Source: a virus. Taken from it: 29,470 nucleotides of DNA. The notes below the pieces were generated by a model, which saw only the letters and a program-made list of their open reading frames with translations, was not told the origin of the DNA and searched no databases. The number at the start of each line of letters is the position of its first letter. Position 1 is the first letter of the stretch. This document shows positions 6,624-15,541 of the stretch, in pieces. The stretch lies in the IMG/VR virus record IMGVR_UViG_3300009419_000066, positions 1-29,470 of that record, one strand, 5' to 3'. Made by a program: the position numbers and the translations under genes.

Positions 6624-9257
6624 CTATCGCCGACGTTCAACTTGATAATTACGACCCATGCCCTTGCTCATCTCGCTATTCGCGTTGGACAAGTCAGCCG
6701 CCGCCGCTCGGCCAGCACCCTTCGCCACTTCATCACGAGCGATGATGCGCACCTCTGTTTCACTGATCTGCTGCACGTCGAATTGTTTAGACGTGCCGTA
6801 GTTTTGAATGCTGACGTTGACTGCCTTCGCCGACCCGCCGGACTGGATGCTTTCCAGCGTACTGTCTAAGCGTTTGGCTGTGTCTTGGGTAAGCACCCGC
6901 TCGCCTTTTTCAAGGTTCCATGTCCCGCTATTTGGCACGGACATGATGCCATCGTGCGCCTGACCAGCCATCTTGACCGACTGAATTGATGTGACAATGT
7001 TCATGGTTGCAGCAGCCACACTTGCCATTGCACCGATGTTCATCGGAAACGGATTGGCAGCAGCCATCGCAATACCAGTCTGAATCGCCATAATCGAACG
7101 AGCAATCGAGATGCCCTTTTCAATAGCAAACATGGCCTTGTAAGCGGTGGACTGCTCACCAGCAAGGCTTTTCATGATGCCAGACATGCTGCCGAGCAAC
7201 TCTTCGCCCTGACTCAGCATCAATTCATTGCGTGATGCGGCATAGTCGCGCTCGACTTGTAAGCGCCGCTCGGCTGCATCTTCCTCGGCCAATACCTCAG
7301 CGTCCAATGCTTCTTGGATAATCGCCAGACGGTCTTCACGCTCAAGCCGCAACTGCTCAAACTCGCTCGTGCCTTCCATCTCGGCAGCCAAGCCACCCAT
7401 GCGACCCGCAGCGCCGTCCTGCAAGTCGCCGATTTCGTTCTGTTCGTTACTGTTGATCGAGTCGATCTTTTGCACTGACTCGCTGTCAGTTAACAATGGG
7501 TCGGCTGCAACTGCCTTGCGCTCAAACTCATAACGCTCACGAATCAGATCAATCGCGGTCTTGGTATGCGCCCGCAGTGCCGCAAGTTTTTGCTCCTCGC
7601 CCAACTTATAATTCGCGACTGCGGCATTGCGCTCGATATTAAGCGCTTCGATTGCCGCTGTTTGCTCATCGACAGATAGCTGAGTTGATGCCTTGATCAG
7701 ATCAACTTCACGATCATACTGCCGATTAATTAACTGTTCTTGCGATTCAAAATACTGGCGATAGCGATCAAGCGACTGGTCACGGCTGATCTGCTCTTGA
7801 ACTTCACGCTCGTGGATCAGTCCGGCTTGTTCGTTTGCCCAGTCCAGCGCTAGTTGATTCAGCCGGTCATATTCAGCTTTGTTGCCGACTGTAAACTCAG
7901 CAATTAATGCCTGCCGCCGATCCAACTCAGCAGCAACAACATCGGTTTCCGACATGTATGAATCGCGCATAGAGATAAACAGCGACTCACGCGCCTGACG
8001 CTCAGACTCCATCTGAGCTGCGATTGCATCAGCTTGCGCCTTGGCTTCGTCAGCAGCTTTCTTGCCAAGTGACCCGCTGGTTCCACTGCCAGCCCGCGCC
8101 TCTGCTTCACGGGCTTTTCGCTGATCTAAAGCTTTTACATACATATCTATCACAGTCTGCCGCTCGGCATCGCTTTTGCCGTCTACCATCGCAAGGCTCT
8201 TTGCGATCTTCTCGACCTCCGCCTCAATATCTACATTCGCTTCTTGCAGAGCAGCCCGCACAGCTTCTTTATTGCCAGCAATTTTGCGCAGCACGTCCTT
8301 GCTGCCAAAGGTCATCCAGTCAGACCAAGTAACCCCTTCAAATGCAGCACCAGCACCCGCGGCCATACCGCCGATGGTCTTGCCGAGCAGATTGACAGCA
8401 CCAGACGCGCCGATTGCGATCTTGATCACGCCACGCAGACCACCGACCAAAATATCTGCCGCCATCTCAGCCGCGCCAGTGTCCTTGGCAAGACCAAGCA
8501 AATCACTGCCAAGCCCTGCCAGTTTTGGCATAAGCTCGGTTGCAATCTCGTTTTTTAGCCCCTGCAATTGCAGATCGAGCATATAGCCCGCCGCTTCCAT
8601 TTCGTTGGCAGACTTAATGGTTTCTTCGCTTAAAATCGCACCGGCCTTTCTGGCTTCCTCGCCAAAAAATGCCATTTCTTCGCCGCCGTTGCGAAACATG
8701 GGGATAAGTTGCGATGATCCGCTTGCCACTGCCTCCATATGAAAGATCATCTCATTCATAGAAAGACCGGCTTTTTCTAGCGAAGTAAAAAGCAGTTGTA
8801 GTGCGTCCGCACCACCTAACGCTCGAAACTCCTCAGCAGCTACGCCAGTTTTTTCAGCAATCTGCTCAAAAAAGTCGATTGCCCCACCGCCTTCAACCGC
8901 GATAAATTCCCCGAACTTTTCTTGGGTATCTTTTAAGATGTCAGCAAGCGCGTCTTGCTCGATGCCGTACACCTTGGCACCCGCCGCCATCTCTTGAAAC
9001 GCATCGGTAGACATGCCAGCAATCGCTGACAAGCGGGTGATTTCGTTGGCCTGTTCTGCGGTTTGCATCGTCAGCGTGACCATCGCCGCGCCGACTGCTG
9101 CAACAGTACCCGCTACAGCAGCACCATAGTTGTTAATGCCTTCGCGCATCTTGCCAAACGAGCTTGATGCCTCCTGTTCCGCTTGTCGCAACGGATCAAC
9201 AAAGCCGCCAATTCTGGCAACCAGATCAAGCGTCAGTGTGCCTAGAGAATTGGACAT
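6624..9257 (-). CDS. Tail tape measure protein
   Basis: An 877-residue protein, mostly alpha-helical, with a hydrophobic segment near residues 45-65 and a second hydrophobic, Ala/Met-rich region near residues 730-790. Long charged coiled-coil stretches rich in Glu, Arg and Gln (about 390-700) lie between them. The C-terminal AHDGIMSVPNSGTWNLEKGE segment is common in tape measure proteins of lambda-like and Mu-like tails. The position after the G/GT chaperone genes agrees. At about 0.15 nm per residue the tail would be near 130 nm, if the usual ruler relation holds. It is the last gene before the accessory cassette. Confidence 0.95.
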   Translation of the reverse strand: MSNSLGTLTLDLVARIGGFVDPLRQAEQEASSSFGKMREGINNYGAAVAGTVAAVGAAMVTLTMQTAEQANEITRLSAIAGMSTDAFQEMAAGAKVYGIEQDALADILKDTQEKFGEFIAVEGGGAIDFFEQIAEKTGVAAEEFRALGGADALQLLFTSLEKAGLSMNEMIFHMEAVASGSSQLIPMFRNGGEEMAFFGEEARKAGAILSEETIKSANEMEAAGYMLDLQLQGLKNEIATELMPKLAGLGSDLLGLAKDTGAAEMAADILVGGLRGVIKIAIGASGAVNLLGKTIGGMAAGAGAAFEGVTWSDWMTFGSKDVLRKIAGNKEAVRAALQEANVDIEAEVEKIAKSLAMVDGKSDAERQTVIDMYVKALDQRKAREAEARAGSGTSGSLGKKAADEAKAQADAIAAQMESERQARESLFISMRDSYMSETDVVAAELDRRQALIAEFTVGNKAEYDRLNQLALDWANEQAGLIHEREVQEQISRDQSLDRYRQYFESQEQLINRQYDREVDLIKASTQLSVDEQTAAIEALNIERNAAVANYKLGEEQKLAALRAHTKTAIDLIRERYEFERKAVAADPLLTDSESVQKIDSINSNEQNEIGDLQDGAAGRMGGLAAEMEGTSEFEQLRLEREDRLAIIQEALDAEVLAEEDAAERRLQVERDYAASRNELMLSQGEELLGSMSGIMKSLAGEQSTAYKAMFAIEKGISIARSIMAIQTGIAMAAANPFPMNIGAMASVAAATMNIVTSIQSVKMAGQAHDGIMSVPNSGTWNLEKGERVLTQDTAKRLDSTLESIQSGGSAKAVNVSIQNYGTSKQFDVQQISETEVRIIARDEVAKGAGRAAAADLSNANSEMSKGMGRNYQVERRR

Positions 9258-9263
9258 GCTTTA

Positions 9264-9952
9264 TTACTTCCATTGTTCTATCGCTTGTTCAAGCGTGATT
9301 TCGGGTTCATCTTCGTGCGGCATAAAGTCATACCGACTAAGGTCTGTCTGCTTAAAATTGGCTTGGGCAAACATCAGGCAAAGACTGGCCAGCGACTGCT
9401 CAACTCGCCGCCCAACATTCAGCGATCCGCGCCGCTGAATGTATGAGCGCCAAATCAAGGACTCGGTGTAGCTGATGCTGGCTTGCGCTTCTTCGATGGT
9501 TTTGCCGCCGATGCCGCTGAGGACAAGCTCGCACCAGAACTCATCGTTTCGGTCGATGTCGTCTGGGCTTGGGGCTTTCCCAAGTTATTCACCCGATAGA
9601 TGGCACCCAGCAACGCCATCGTCAGTGACTGGCTTAAAGCCCCGCGCTCTGGCGATGCTTCGCCGGTGATGTCTTCAACCGTAAAAACTGGCACACCGTC
9701 TTCATCAACAATGGCTTTTGCAATGCGATGCGCCTGCGCCGAGTCGCCGCGACTGATGGCTTGCAAGTCAGCAACAGCAGTTTCATAGCTGTAACGACGC
9801 ACCCATACGTCAATCGAATAATCCTCGCCCTGATCTGACCAGACGATTGATTCTTTGACTGGCTTGCCACAAAAAACCACCTGAGCAGATGCCGACTTGA
9901 GGTCGGCAATGCTGAGTTTTTTGGGCTGCTTTGTTAAACCTTGCGCACCCAT
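9264..9952 (-). CDS. Tail assembly chaperone GT fusion made by -1 frameshift
   Basis: Frame 0 from 9952 is read to K126 at the slippery heptamer GGGAAAG (9581-9575). After a -1 slip the reading continues from 9575 to the stop at 9264, adding 103 residues and giving 229 in all. The added part begins APSPDDIDRNDEFWCELVLS and then LSGIGGKTIEEAQASISYTE, with no stop and natural-looking protein sequence, although most of that stretch overlaps the G reading frame. In lambda the same heptamer produces gpGT, which links gpG-coated tape measure to the tail tube protein. The ORF ending at 9264 has no credible own start: it could begin only at a TTG without a good ribosome binding site. Confidence 0.8.
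9455..9952 (-). CDS. Tail assembly chaperone G
   Basis: A 165-residue protein located between tail tube and tape measure, the standard place of gpG. It begins MGAQGLTKQPKKLSIADLKS, and its middle part resembles phage tail assembly chaperones. The C-terminal 40 residues after the slippery site are low complexity (Ser, Thr, Ala, Lys and Pro), as expected when the overlapping -1 frame is the one under selection. The start overlaps the tail tube gene by 19 nt. The product is expected to bind the tape measure during tail assembly and to leave before completion. Confidence 0.85.
   Translation of the reverse strand: MGAQGLTKQPKKLSIADLKSASAQVVFCGKPVKESIVWSDQGEDYSIDVWVRRYSYETAVADLQAISRGDSAQAHRIAKAIVDEDGVPVFTVEDITGEASPERGALSQSLTMALLGAIYRVNNLGKPQAQTTSTETMSSGASLSSAASAAKPSKKRKPASATPSP
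9575..9581 (-). promoter_or_regulatory. Programmed -1 frameshift site GGGAAAG
   Basis: On the minus strand the frame-0 codons are TTG GGA AAG, giving the heptamer G GGA AAG of the X XXY YYZ type. It is the same heptamer as in lambda G/GT. No obvious strong stimulatory hairpin follows. Confidence 0.8.
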
Positions 9953-10425
9953 GCCATGCCCCCACTACGCTGAATGGCGATCTGTCCGGTCACGATGCTG
10001 TTGGTTGCAAAGTCGAACGGAAAGTCAGAGATGTAGCCTTCAAAAACATTCCATGTACGACCAGTCGGCAAAACAAAGTCATCACCACCGACATTCAATG
10101 TGGCATGCACGTCTTTGCCATCTGACCAGCCGATTGCAAACTTGATGTTGGTGTTGCCGTCACGCTGGAACATGTCATGCAGCTTCCAGTGACTGTCATA
10201 TTCGCCGTCAGGATTAAGCCCCATCGTTGCAGCAGCAGGTGTTTTCAGGCCAGCCATGTACTGCTTAGAATCGACTTCTTCCAAACAAGTGACTTCGATC
10301 TGGTCTTTTGGATTCCCACCTGGTGTAAATGAGGTGACGCACTCGATGCGCACCACCTCCATCGCGTTTGCCGTACCAGTCGGCATCAGCGCATAGACTT
10401 GCGTACCCTGTGATAACTTTGCCAT
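9934..10425 (-). CDS. Major tail tube protein
   Basis: A 163-residue, beta-rich protein preceded by AGAGGA at a proper distance. It contains VVRIECVTSFTPGGNPKDQI near the N-terminus and VFEGYISDFPFDF near the C-terminus, which fit phage tail tube proteins of the lambda gpV N-domain type. No C-terminal Ig-like domain is present. The gene follows a terminator and precedes the G/GT genes, matching the canonical order. The product polymerises as hexameric rings around the tape measure. Confidence 0.85.
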   Translation of the reverse strand: MAKLSQGTQVYALMPTGTANAMEVVRIECVTSFTPGGNPKDQIEVTCLEEVDSKQYMAGLKTPAAATMGLNPDGEYDSHWKLHDMFQRDGNTNIKFAIGWSDGKDVHATLNVGGDDFVLPTGRTWNVFEGYISDFPFDFATNSIVTGQIAIQRSGGMAWVRKV

Positions 10426-10450
10426 GTGCCTGTCCTCTTAAAATAGGCGT

Positions 10451-10471
10451 AAAAAAACCGCCCTAAGGCGG
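10451..10471 (-). terminator. Terminator before the tail tube gene
   Basis: On the minus strand a CCGCC/GGCGG stem with a 4-nt loop is followed by seven T (10457-10451). It could partly stop transcription from the head-completion genes and raise control over the abundant tail tube mRNA. Confidence 0.7.
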
Positions 10472-10489
10472 CTACAAACTCAGTAAAAA

Positions 10490-10855
10490 CTAGCGTGTTA
10501 CAATCCAATCAACATCAAACGAATATCGGTATAACTTGGTTGCCACGTCACGACTATCACCACGCCATGCAACGATATGAGCGTGCGGCTCAATCGCATC
10601 ACGCAATGCTTGCGCTATATCGCGGCATTGCTGCGCTGACTCTGCATAACAGTCGATCTGCAAGCCGAACGTATCAACATCTGGCACATCACCGAGATAG
10701 TTTTCAGGTGATCCGCCGATGCTTTGCCAGACTGCATAGGGCTTTGCGCCATCTTGTGGCGCTTCGCCGAACGGATAAAACCGCACTGGTGACAAGCCCA
10801 AAACAGCCGTGACCGCAGCCGATGCCGCGCATACCTGAAAAATCGGTGCAAACAT
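10490..10855 (-). CDS. DUF3168 tail completion protein
   Basis: A 121-residue protein beginning MFAPIFQVCAASAAVTAVLG. The RFYPFGEAPQDGAKPYAVWQ segment near residue 30 and a C-terminal DVATKLYRYSFDVDWIVTR segment match the DUF3168 family. This family corresponds to tail terminator or tail completion proteins located after the HK97 gp10-like gene. The start directly follows the stop of that gene (TAAATG). The product is expected to cap the tail tube at the head-proximal end. Confidence 0.85.
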   Translation of the reverse strand: MFAPIFQVCAASAAVTAVLGLSPVRFYPFGEAPQDGAKPYAVWQSIGGSPENYLGDVPDVDTFGLQIDCYAESAQQCRDIAQALRDAIEPHAHIVAWRGDSRDVATKLYRYSFDVDWIVTR

Positions 10856-11326
10856 TTAAGCGCCCGCCATCGCTGCTGAAATTTCGTTGTTTAGCTCAGT
10901 CATAAACGTGTCAGTGACTTGCTGAATGTTGTCACGCAGCGCAGGCCGCATAAATGGGGTGGCGCGGTTATTGACCGTGCCAAGCTCAACCATTCGCCAG
11001 TGCCGTGTATCACCACCGCTCAAATGGTCGCGGCTGGTGCTGTGCTTATTGACACCTGCACCACCTTTAACGCCGACTTTCATCACGATGCCGCCGACCC
11101 GTCTACCTGCGTTCCCAGATTCCTGCAATACAATGTTTTTAAAAATCCGCTCACGAGTGTCTGGATCATCAATGGCTTTGGCATTTTTACGCGCCGCATT
11201 GCGAACGATGGTCATTGCCTTGCGTGCTGCACGTTTGACGCTGCGCTTTTGGGTACGCACCGCCAGAGACTGCAATCGCTGCAAAACCTCATCAGCACCG
11301 GTCAGACTAAACGATACATCAGCCAT
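10856..11326 (-). CDS. HK97 gp10-like neck/tail protein
   Basis: A 156-residue protein of the HK97 gp10 family. It starts MADVSFSLTGADEVLQRLQS, has a basic helix RSVKRAARKAMTIVRNAARK, and ends in a MVELGTVNNRATPFMRPALR segment, the most typical mark of the family. It overlaps the upstream head-tail adaptor gene by 8 nt. It acts in joining head and tail. Confidence 0.9.
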   Translation of the reverse strand: MADVSFSLTGADEVLQRLQSLAVRTQKRSVKRAARKAMTIVRNAARKNAKAIDDPDTRERIFKNIVLQESGNAGRRVGGIVMKVGVKGGAGVNKHSTSRDHLSGGDTRHWRMVELGTVNNRATPFMRPALRDNIQQVTDTFMTELNNEISAAMAGA

Positions 11327-11648
11327 CGTTTACGCCCTCAGCAACTGGAATGGTCAGATACTCCAAACCTGATCCGGTGTCAGGCAGGCCATCAACCAGA
11401 GAAAACACTTGCCCTCGATGCAACAGCCGATACGTTGGCAAAATCTCACGATGCCGAATAGTCACCCGCGCCGTCATCTCTGACTGATTCGCCCGTGCTG
11501 CAATCAGATCACGCACGGATAGTGGCTCAACAGATGCCCAAACCTTGGCCACATCAGACCAAGACTCAGCCATTGCGCCGCTGACCGGATCTTGTGTCAG
11601 TGTTTTGGTTTGTATAGTGACCCGATGCCGTAGTTTGCCCGCTTGCAT
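11319..11648 (-). CDS. Head-tail adaptor (SPP1 gp16-like)
   Basis: The start at 11648 (MQAGKLRHRVTIQTKTLTQD) is chosen over an upstream in-frame start because it overlaps the stop of the previous gene as TAATG and gives the family N-terminus. The product has 109 residues. The pattern of RHRVTIQ, a central WASVEPLSVRDLIAA and a YRLLHRGQVFSLVDGL strand is that of phage head-tail adaptor proteins. It sits between the gp6-like connector and gp10-like protein, as in HK97-type neck modules. Confidence 0.9.
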   Translation of the reverse strand: MQAGKLRHRVTIQTKTLTQDPVSGAMAESWSDVAKVWASVEPLSVRDLIAARANQSEMTARVTIRHREILPTYRLLHRGQVFSLVDGLPDTGSGLEYLTIPVAEGVNDG

Positions 11649-12121
11649 TAGACCCCCAGCTGCGCACGGAAAGGCCATAGCATGCTATGAGCACCTTTCG
11701 GCAACTCGGCCATGCTGACCCCAACGTCTTCGCGGTTTTCGTATAGATGCCCGAATGTCAGCAGCACTGCGCCTTTGATGTCGGTGGTGACAACAATGCC
11801 CAGCAAAATCTGGTTGATTGCTGCTTTGGCTTCCAAATACATCGACTCAGCAGCATCAATCAGCAACTGACGATACTCAAGATCAGTGATGATCTCAGCA
11901 TCTTGTAACGCTTGATCACGCGCCAATACCGCAGCTGCATGCAACGCTGGTACCGTGGCACGCGCCGCACTTAATGCAGCCGGATCAGCGTAAAAATTGC
12001 GGTTTAAAAACTGCATTGCAGCTTGTTCTGCTGCGTCTAGTTTTAACTGCGCATCGTCCAGCGAATCATCAGCATCGATGCGCTGATGATCAAGCGCGGT
12101 CTGAATATCAATTACCGACAT
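11648..12121 (-). CDS. Head-tail connector (HK97 gp6-like)
   Basis: The start at 12121 (MSVIDIQTALDHQRIDADDS) is preferred to one nine codons upstream, since an AGGGG lies just before it. The 157-residue product has a helical C-terminal segment with HLYENREDVGV. That HLYxNRE segment is the hallmark of gp6-like head-tail connectors. A Ala/Glu-rich middle part is somewhat longer than in the short members of the family. The product forms the ring below the portal. The gene follows the capsid gene after a hairpin. Confidence 0.85.
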   Translation of the reverse strand: MSVIDIQTALDHQRIDADDSLDDAQLKLDAAEQAAMQFLNRNFYADPAALSAARATVPALHAAAVLARDQALQDAEIITDLEYRQLLIDAAESMYLEAKAAINQILLGIVVTTDIKGAVLLTFGHLYENREDVGVSMAELPKGAHSMLWPFRAQLGV

Positions 12122-12152
12122 AAAAACCCCTAGACAGTGCCGAAACACTGTC
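12122..12152 (-). terminator. Hairpin between capsid and connector genes
   Basis: On the minus strand a perfect 7-bp stem GACAGTG/CACTGTC (12152-12133, loop 6) is followed by TAGGGGTTTTT. The five T and the four-base G run suggest a partial terminator that also carries the ribosome binding site of the next gene. Confidence 0.55.
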
Positions 12153-12165
12153 CGAATCGATGCGA

Positions 12166-13362
12166 TTAAACTGGGAACGTGCCTTTGATGAAGGCTTCAG
12201 GCCGATACACTGCCAAGGCCAGACGTTCTTCACAGCGAATGCTGATCATGTTCTTTTCAAAGTCATCAGCGTTTTCAGTCGAGATGATGATGTTGGCATC
12301 TTCACGATCAAAAATCTGCGCACCTTGGCCGAACGAACCAGTCAAGAACTTACCAAGCATTGCAGCGTGATTGGTTTCAGCGACTGGCAAGCCCCACATC
12401 ATCGGCATGGTGTTAGCCATCGGGTTCGCAAACAGATAGCGACCTTCTAGGTCTTTGGTCAACTCAATCGCCGCCCAGTCAGCACGGTGTAACGCATGAC
12501 CGGTAGCTGGCAAATCAGCAAGCTCGGCCTGCAACATCGCCAGACGCAAAATATCGACCCATGTTGCACCAGCAATAACAATCGGTGCCACATAAGCCGT
12601 GGCTTGCGTAAAGATGCCGTTCAGGTTCTGGCCAGTGCCGCTACCAAACAACAGCTGCTCATCTTCCTTGCGCTTTAAACCAGTCATCATCCGGCCATTG
12701 ATGAAGCTCTGCAACTGAGGCAAATCATCCATGATCTGCTTCGACTGCTTGAGCAAATGCGCGATGGTACGCACTGGCGAGTTGACCTCGGTCAGTGTGA
12801 TTTCGCTGTATGCCTTGGTCGTGTTTTCAGCAGCTGGCGCGGCATTGTTGGTATAGCCAGTTTCTTTGATGTAGAAAATGGTGTTGTTTGCAGTCTGCCC
12901 TGGTGCAATCAGATCACGAATGTTCAGACGCGGTTCAGCACCAGCGATCACGCGACTTGTCGCATCAACTTTGGTGCCAAAAGTGGTCAGCGCATTGCGA
13001 ATATCGACTGGAATAGCACAACGCTTGCCGCCTTCGATTGCCGCTGCAAATGCAATCAAGGCTTCATTGTTGATAACAATATCACCAATGTCTTGCTTGG
13101 CAGCACGGCCGCCAGAATTCGGCAGACGTGCATACAGCTGCTCTGCTTCACCGAGACGCACTTCAAGGTTGTTTTGCGCTTGACGGATCAGGTTGGTATC
13201 AGTCAGCAACTGATCAACCTTGGTCTTGGTTTCAGCAGACAAAGTGCCGGATTTCTGCGCCTCTGTCATCGCATTTTCAGCAAGCACTTTCAGCTGCTCA
13301 GATGATGCTTTGACGTTCGCGTTGACTTCTGCCAACAGTTCTTGGGTGGTCTTCTCAGCCAT
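12166..13362 (-). CDS. HK97-fold major capsid protein
   Basis: A 398-residue protein with an N-terminal coiled-coil scaffold domain (about residues 1-95, MAEKTTQELLAEVNANVKAS) that the prohead protease probably removes. The mature part starts near residue 100. The SPVRTIAHLLKQSKQIMDDL segment, the ELTKDLEGRYLF segment and the C-terminal RCEERLALAVYRPEAFIKG segment are classical for HK97 major capsid proteins. It follows the ClpP-like protease gene, as expected. A terminator lies between them. Confidence 0.95.
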   Translation of the reverse strand: MAEKTTQELLAEVNANVKASSEQLKVLAENAMTEAQKSGTLSAETKTKVDQLLTDTNLIRQAQNNLEVRLGEAEQLYARLPNSGGRAAKQDIGDIVINNEALIAFAAAIEGGKRCAIPVDIRNALTTFGTKVDATSRVIAGAEPRLNIRDLIAPGQTANNTIFYIKETGYTNNAAPAAENTTKAYSEITLTEVNSPVRTIAHLLKQSKQIMDDLPQLQSFINGRMMTGLKRKEDEQLLFGSGTGQNLNGIFTQATAYVAPIVIAGATWVDILRLAMLQAELADLPATGHALHRADWAAIELTKDLEGRYLFANPMANTMPMMWGLPVAETNHAAMLGKFLTGSFGQGAQIFDREDANIIISTENADDFEKNMISIRCEERLALAVYRPEAFIKGTFPV

Positions 13363-13373
13363 GGTCTTGCTCC

Positions 13374-13401
13374 AAAAAATAAACCCGCATCAGTGCGGGC
13401 T
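13374..13401 (-). terminator. Terminator between protease and capsid genes
   Basis: On the minus strand a CCCGCA/TGCGGG stem (13399-13384) is followed by GTTTATTTTTT. It may separate the maturation genes from the capsid gene. Confidence 0.7.
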
Positions 13402-13425
13402 TTGGGTATGTCGGTTTGGGTGTGG

Positions 13426-14295
13426 TTAGGGTTTCAACATCAAGCGACTGTTGGCCAGCAGCTCATCTAGCATTGCAGGATCAATAGCAGAATCTGACCC
13501 GGTGTTTTCAATGACAATCTTTTTTTCAGGCGGTGGTGCTGACTGCAAAGCACTGATCATCGACCGACGCTGCGCAACTGGCACGCCTTGCTTGGCCAGC
13601 AAAGCATCCATCTGTTTTGCTGCAATCTGGTGCGGTAAAAAATTACTTGCTGATTCATCAACCGCATCAACTTCTAGCAGTGCATCAGCAAAGCCCTGAT
13701 CAACTGCTGTCGTGCCGTTGATCCATGTTTCAGCATCCATCTGATTTGACATTTCGGCCAGATCATTGCCGGTGCGGATTGCATAAATGTCAGCAATCGT
13801 GCCATCGATCTGCCCTAAAAAATCGGCCATTTCAGTAAAGTCGTTGCGATTGCCACCCGCTACCGTCCATGCGTTGTGAATCATAAAAAATCCAGCGCGT
13901 GCAATCTCAATCCGATCTGCTGCCATAGCAATAAAGCTCGCAGCACTTGCAGCAATACCCAGCACGCGAACGGTCACCTGTCCTTTGTGCTGCCGCAGCA
14001 GGTTATAAATCGCCAAACCTTCCCAGACATCGCCACCCGGTGAATTGATATTGACGATGACATCCTTGTCCGCGCCAATTGACCGCAGCGCCCCGCTGAT
14101 CCGCTTTGCTGTAACACCCTCGCCAGTCCAATAGTCATAACCAATCGGTTCATAAATGCTAATCGTATTGTCTGTGGTTTCAGCAGCAGCAGGAGCAACT
14201 CTGTTCCATAATTCCAAGGCCTTTACAGATAAATCCGCTTGGCCTGCCAGATTCTTGAGTGCTGGCGGTGACGGCAGCAATGCACGCTTACTCAT
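13426..14295 (-). CDS. ClpP-like prohead protease
   Basis: The start at 14295 (MSKRALLPSPPALKNLAGQA) overlaps the portal stop by 8 nt and is preferred to the longer frame at 14337. The product has 289 residues. The ClpP/S14 serine protease signature is visible: INSPGGDVWEGLAIYN for the oxyanion region, IAASAASFIAMAADRI with the nucleophile Ser, and FFMIHNAWT with the catalytic His. The C-terminal 80 residues are helical and lack motifs. Such proteases cleave the scaffold domain from the capsid during maturation. The gene order portal-protease-capsid is canonical. Confidence 0.95.
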   Translation of the reverse strand: MSKRALLPSPPALKNLAGQADLSVKALELWNRVAPAAAETTDNTISIYEPIGYDYWTGEGVTAKRISGALRSIGADKDVIVNINSPGGDVWEGLAIYNLLRQHKGQVTVRVLGIAASAASFIAMAADRIEIARAGFFMIHNAWTVAGGNRNDFTEMADFLGQIDGTIADIYAIRTGNDLAEMSNQMDAETWINGTTAVDQGFADALLEVDAVDESASNFLPHQIAAKQMDALLAKQGVPVAQRRSMISALQSAPPPEKKIVIENTGSDSAIDPAMLDELLANSRLMLKP

Positions 14296-15541
14296 CTGTA
14301 GGGTTCCCCGTATTAAAATTTCGACCAACCTGATCAAGCGGGATCAAAGCCGCCTGCACTGTATAGATGTCACCACCCGCAACTGGCGGCATATCTTCTT
14401 TGCTGCGCACCTCATTGCGACTCATCCAGCCGTTGTTGACCGCAGCGTTGTAAAAGTTTGACCGGCCTGTGCTGTCTGCCCTGAGCAAACCTTCGACCGC
14501 AAAAGACACAAAGTATTTTTCAAAGTCAGCAGCACCGATCAAGCACCGCGCAATCTCCTGCTCGATGTTCACCAGCATTGGCCGCAGCGTATTGCTTAAA
14601 AATTGCAGGTTCATGCCTTCGACCGATGATGCCCAGCTGCTCTGCTTGTCGAGATGCCCAACCATGAAAGGTGGCACACGGAACCAGCGGCAAATTTCCT
14701 CGATGGCAAATGCACGGGTTTGCAGCAGCTGCGCCGCTTCGGGATTCATCGTGATGCCGTGATACTCAAAGCCGTTTTCAAGCACCATGATCTTGCCAGC
14801 GTTCTTGCTGCCGCTGAATTTCTCAATGCTGCCACGCACCTTATCGCGCTGATCTGGCTTAAGTGTCGCCTCGGTGGACAAGAAACCGGACGACTGCAAG
14901 CCGTTTGCAAAAACCTTGCTCGATGCTTCATCAGCCGCTTGCGCTGCGCCGAATGTTTCCTTTCCGACACTCACTGTCGACAAGCCAACCACGCCATCAA
15001 GACCAAAGCCGCGCAGGTGCATCATGTTTTTTTCAGAGATGGTGCGGGTCTTGCCCGCTTCCATCACCACATATTCAAGCGCCCCAGTCGTTTTATTGCG
15101 CTGTGGCTTGACGGTCTGTGGCTTGATTGGCTGCAAAGACACTAAGCGCGATCCGATGTAGATCTTTTCGACGTAGGCATTACCCCACAAGCAGATGCTG
15201 GCAACGATCTGCAACATAAACCGGCTGGGTGTCTGCTCGATATTTGGTGATCGGCATAGCAGCGCATACAGCGGGTGGTTGTTGGCCACCTGTCGTGACC
15301 CGTCCGGCAACCGCTCATAAATCTTGAGCGGCAATGTCGAAACCGTTTCGCTGACCAATCGCACACAAGCCCACGTTGTGGACAGCTGCAAAGCACTGTT
15401 GACCGTGACAGACTTGCCAGCAGCACTTGAGCCACCGCCACCCATCCACCATGTCAGATCATCAGTTGGACTGATCGGCACACCCAGCCAGTTCAGCAAA
15501 GCCGCTTTGACTATGCCCACTGGCTTACTATCTTTGCTCAT
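14288..15541 (-). CDS. HK97-family portal protein
   Basis: A 417-residue protein. It has NSALQLSTTWACVRLVSETV near residue 50, VASICLWGNAYVEKI near residue 115, and RWFRVPPFMVGHLDKQSSWA near residue 280, all typical of HK97-type portals. The length is normal. It forms the dodecameric ring for DNA passage and docks the terminase. The gene overlaps the large terminase gene by ATGA and the protease gene by 8 nt, so the three are translationally coupled. Confidence 0.95.
   Translation of the reverse strand: MSKDSKPVGIVKAALLNWLGVPISPTDDLTWWMGGGGSSAAGKSVTVNSALQLSTTWACVRLVSETVSTLPLKIYERLPDGSRQVANNHPLYALLCRSPNIEQTPSRFMLQIVASICLWGNAYVEKIYIGSRLVSLQPIKPQTVKPQRNKTTGALEYVVMEAGKTRTISEKNMMHLRGFGLDGVVGLSTVSVGKETFGAAQAADEASSKVFANGLQSSGFLSTEATLKPDQRDKVRGSIEKFSGSKNAGKIMVLENGFEYHGITMNPEAAQLLQTRAFAIEEICRWFRVPPFMVGHLDKQSSWASSVEGMNLQFLSNTLRPMLVNIEQEIARCLIGAADFEKYFVSFAVEGLLRADSTGRSNFYNAAVNNGWMSRNEVRSKEDMPPVAGGDIYTVQAALIPLDQVGRNFNTGNPTDE

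Noticed and set aside
10919-11461. A 180-codon plus-strand frame opposite the gp10-like and adaptor genes
   Set aside because: It covers two well-supported minus genes and reads as a shadow.
12757-13305. A 182-codon plus-strand frame opposite the capsid gene
   Set aside because: It is an antisense shadow of the HK97 capsid gene, rich in Cys, Ser and Arg, without start signals.
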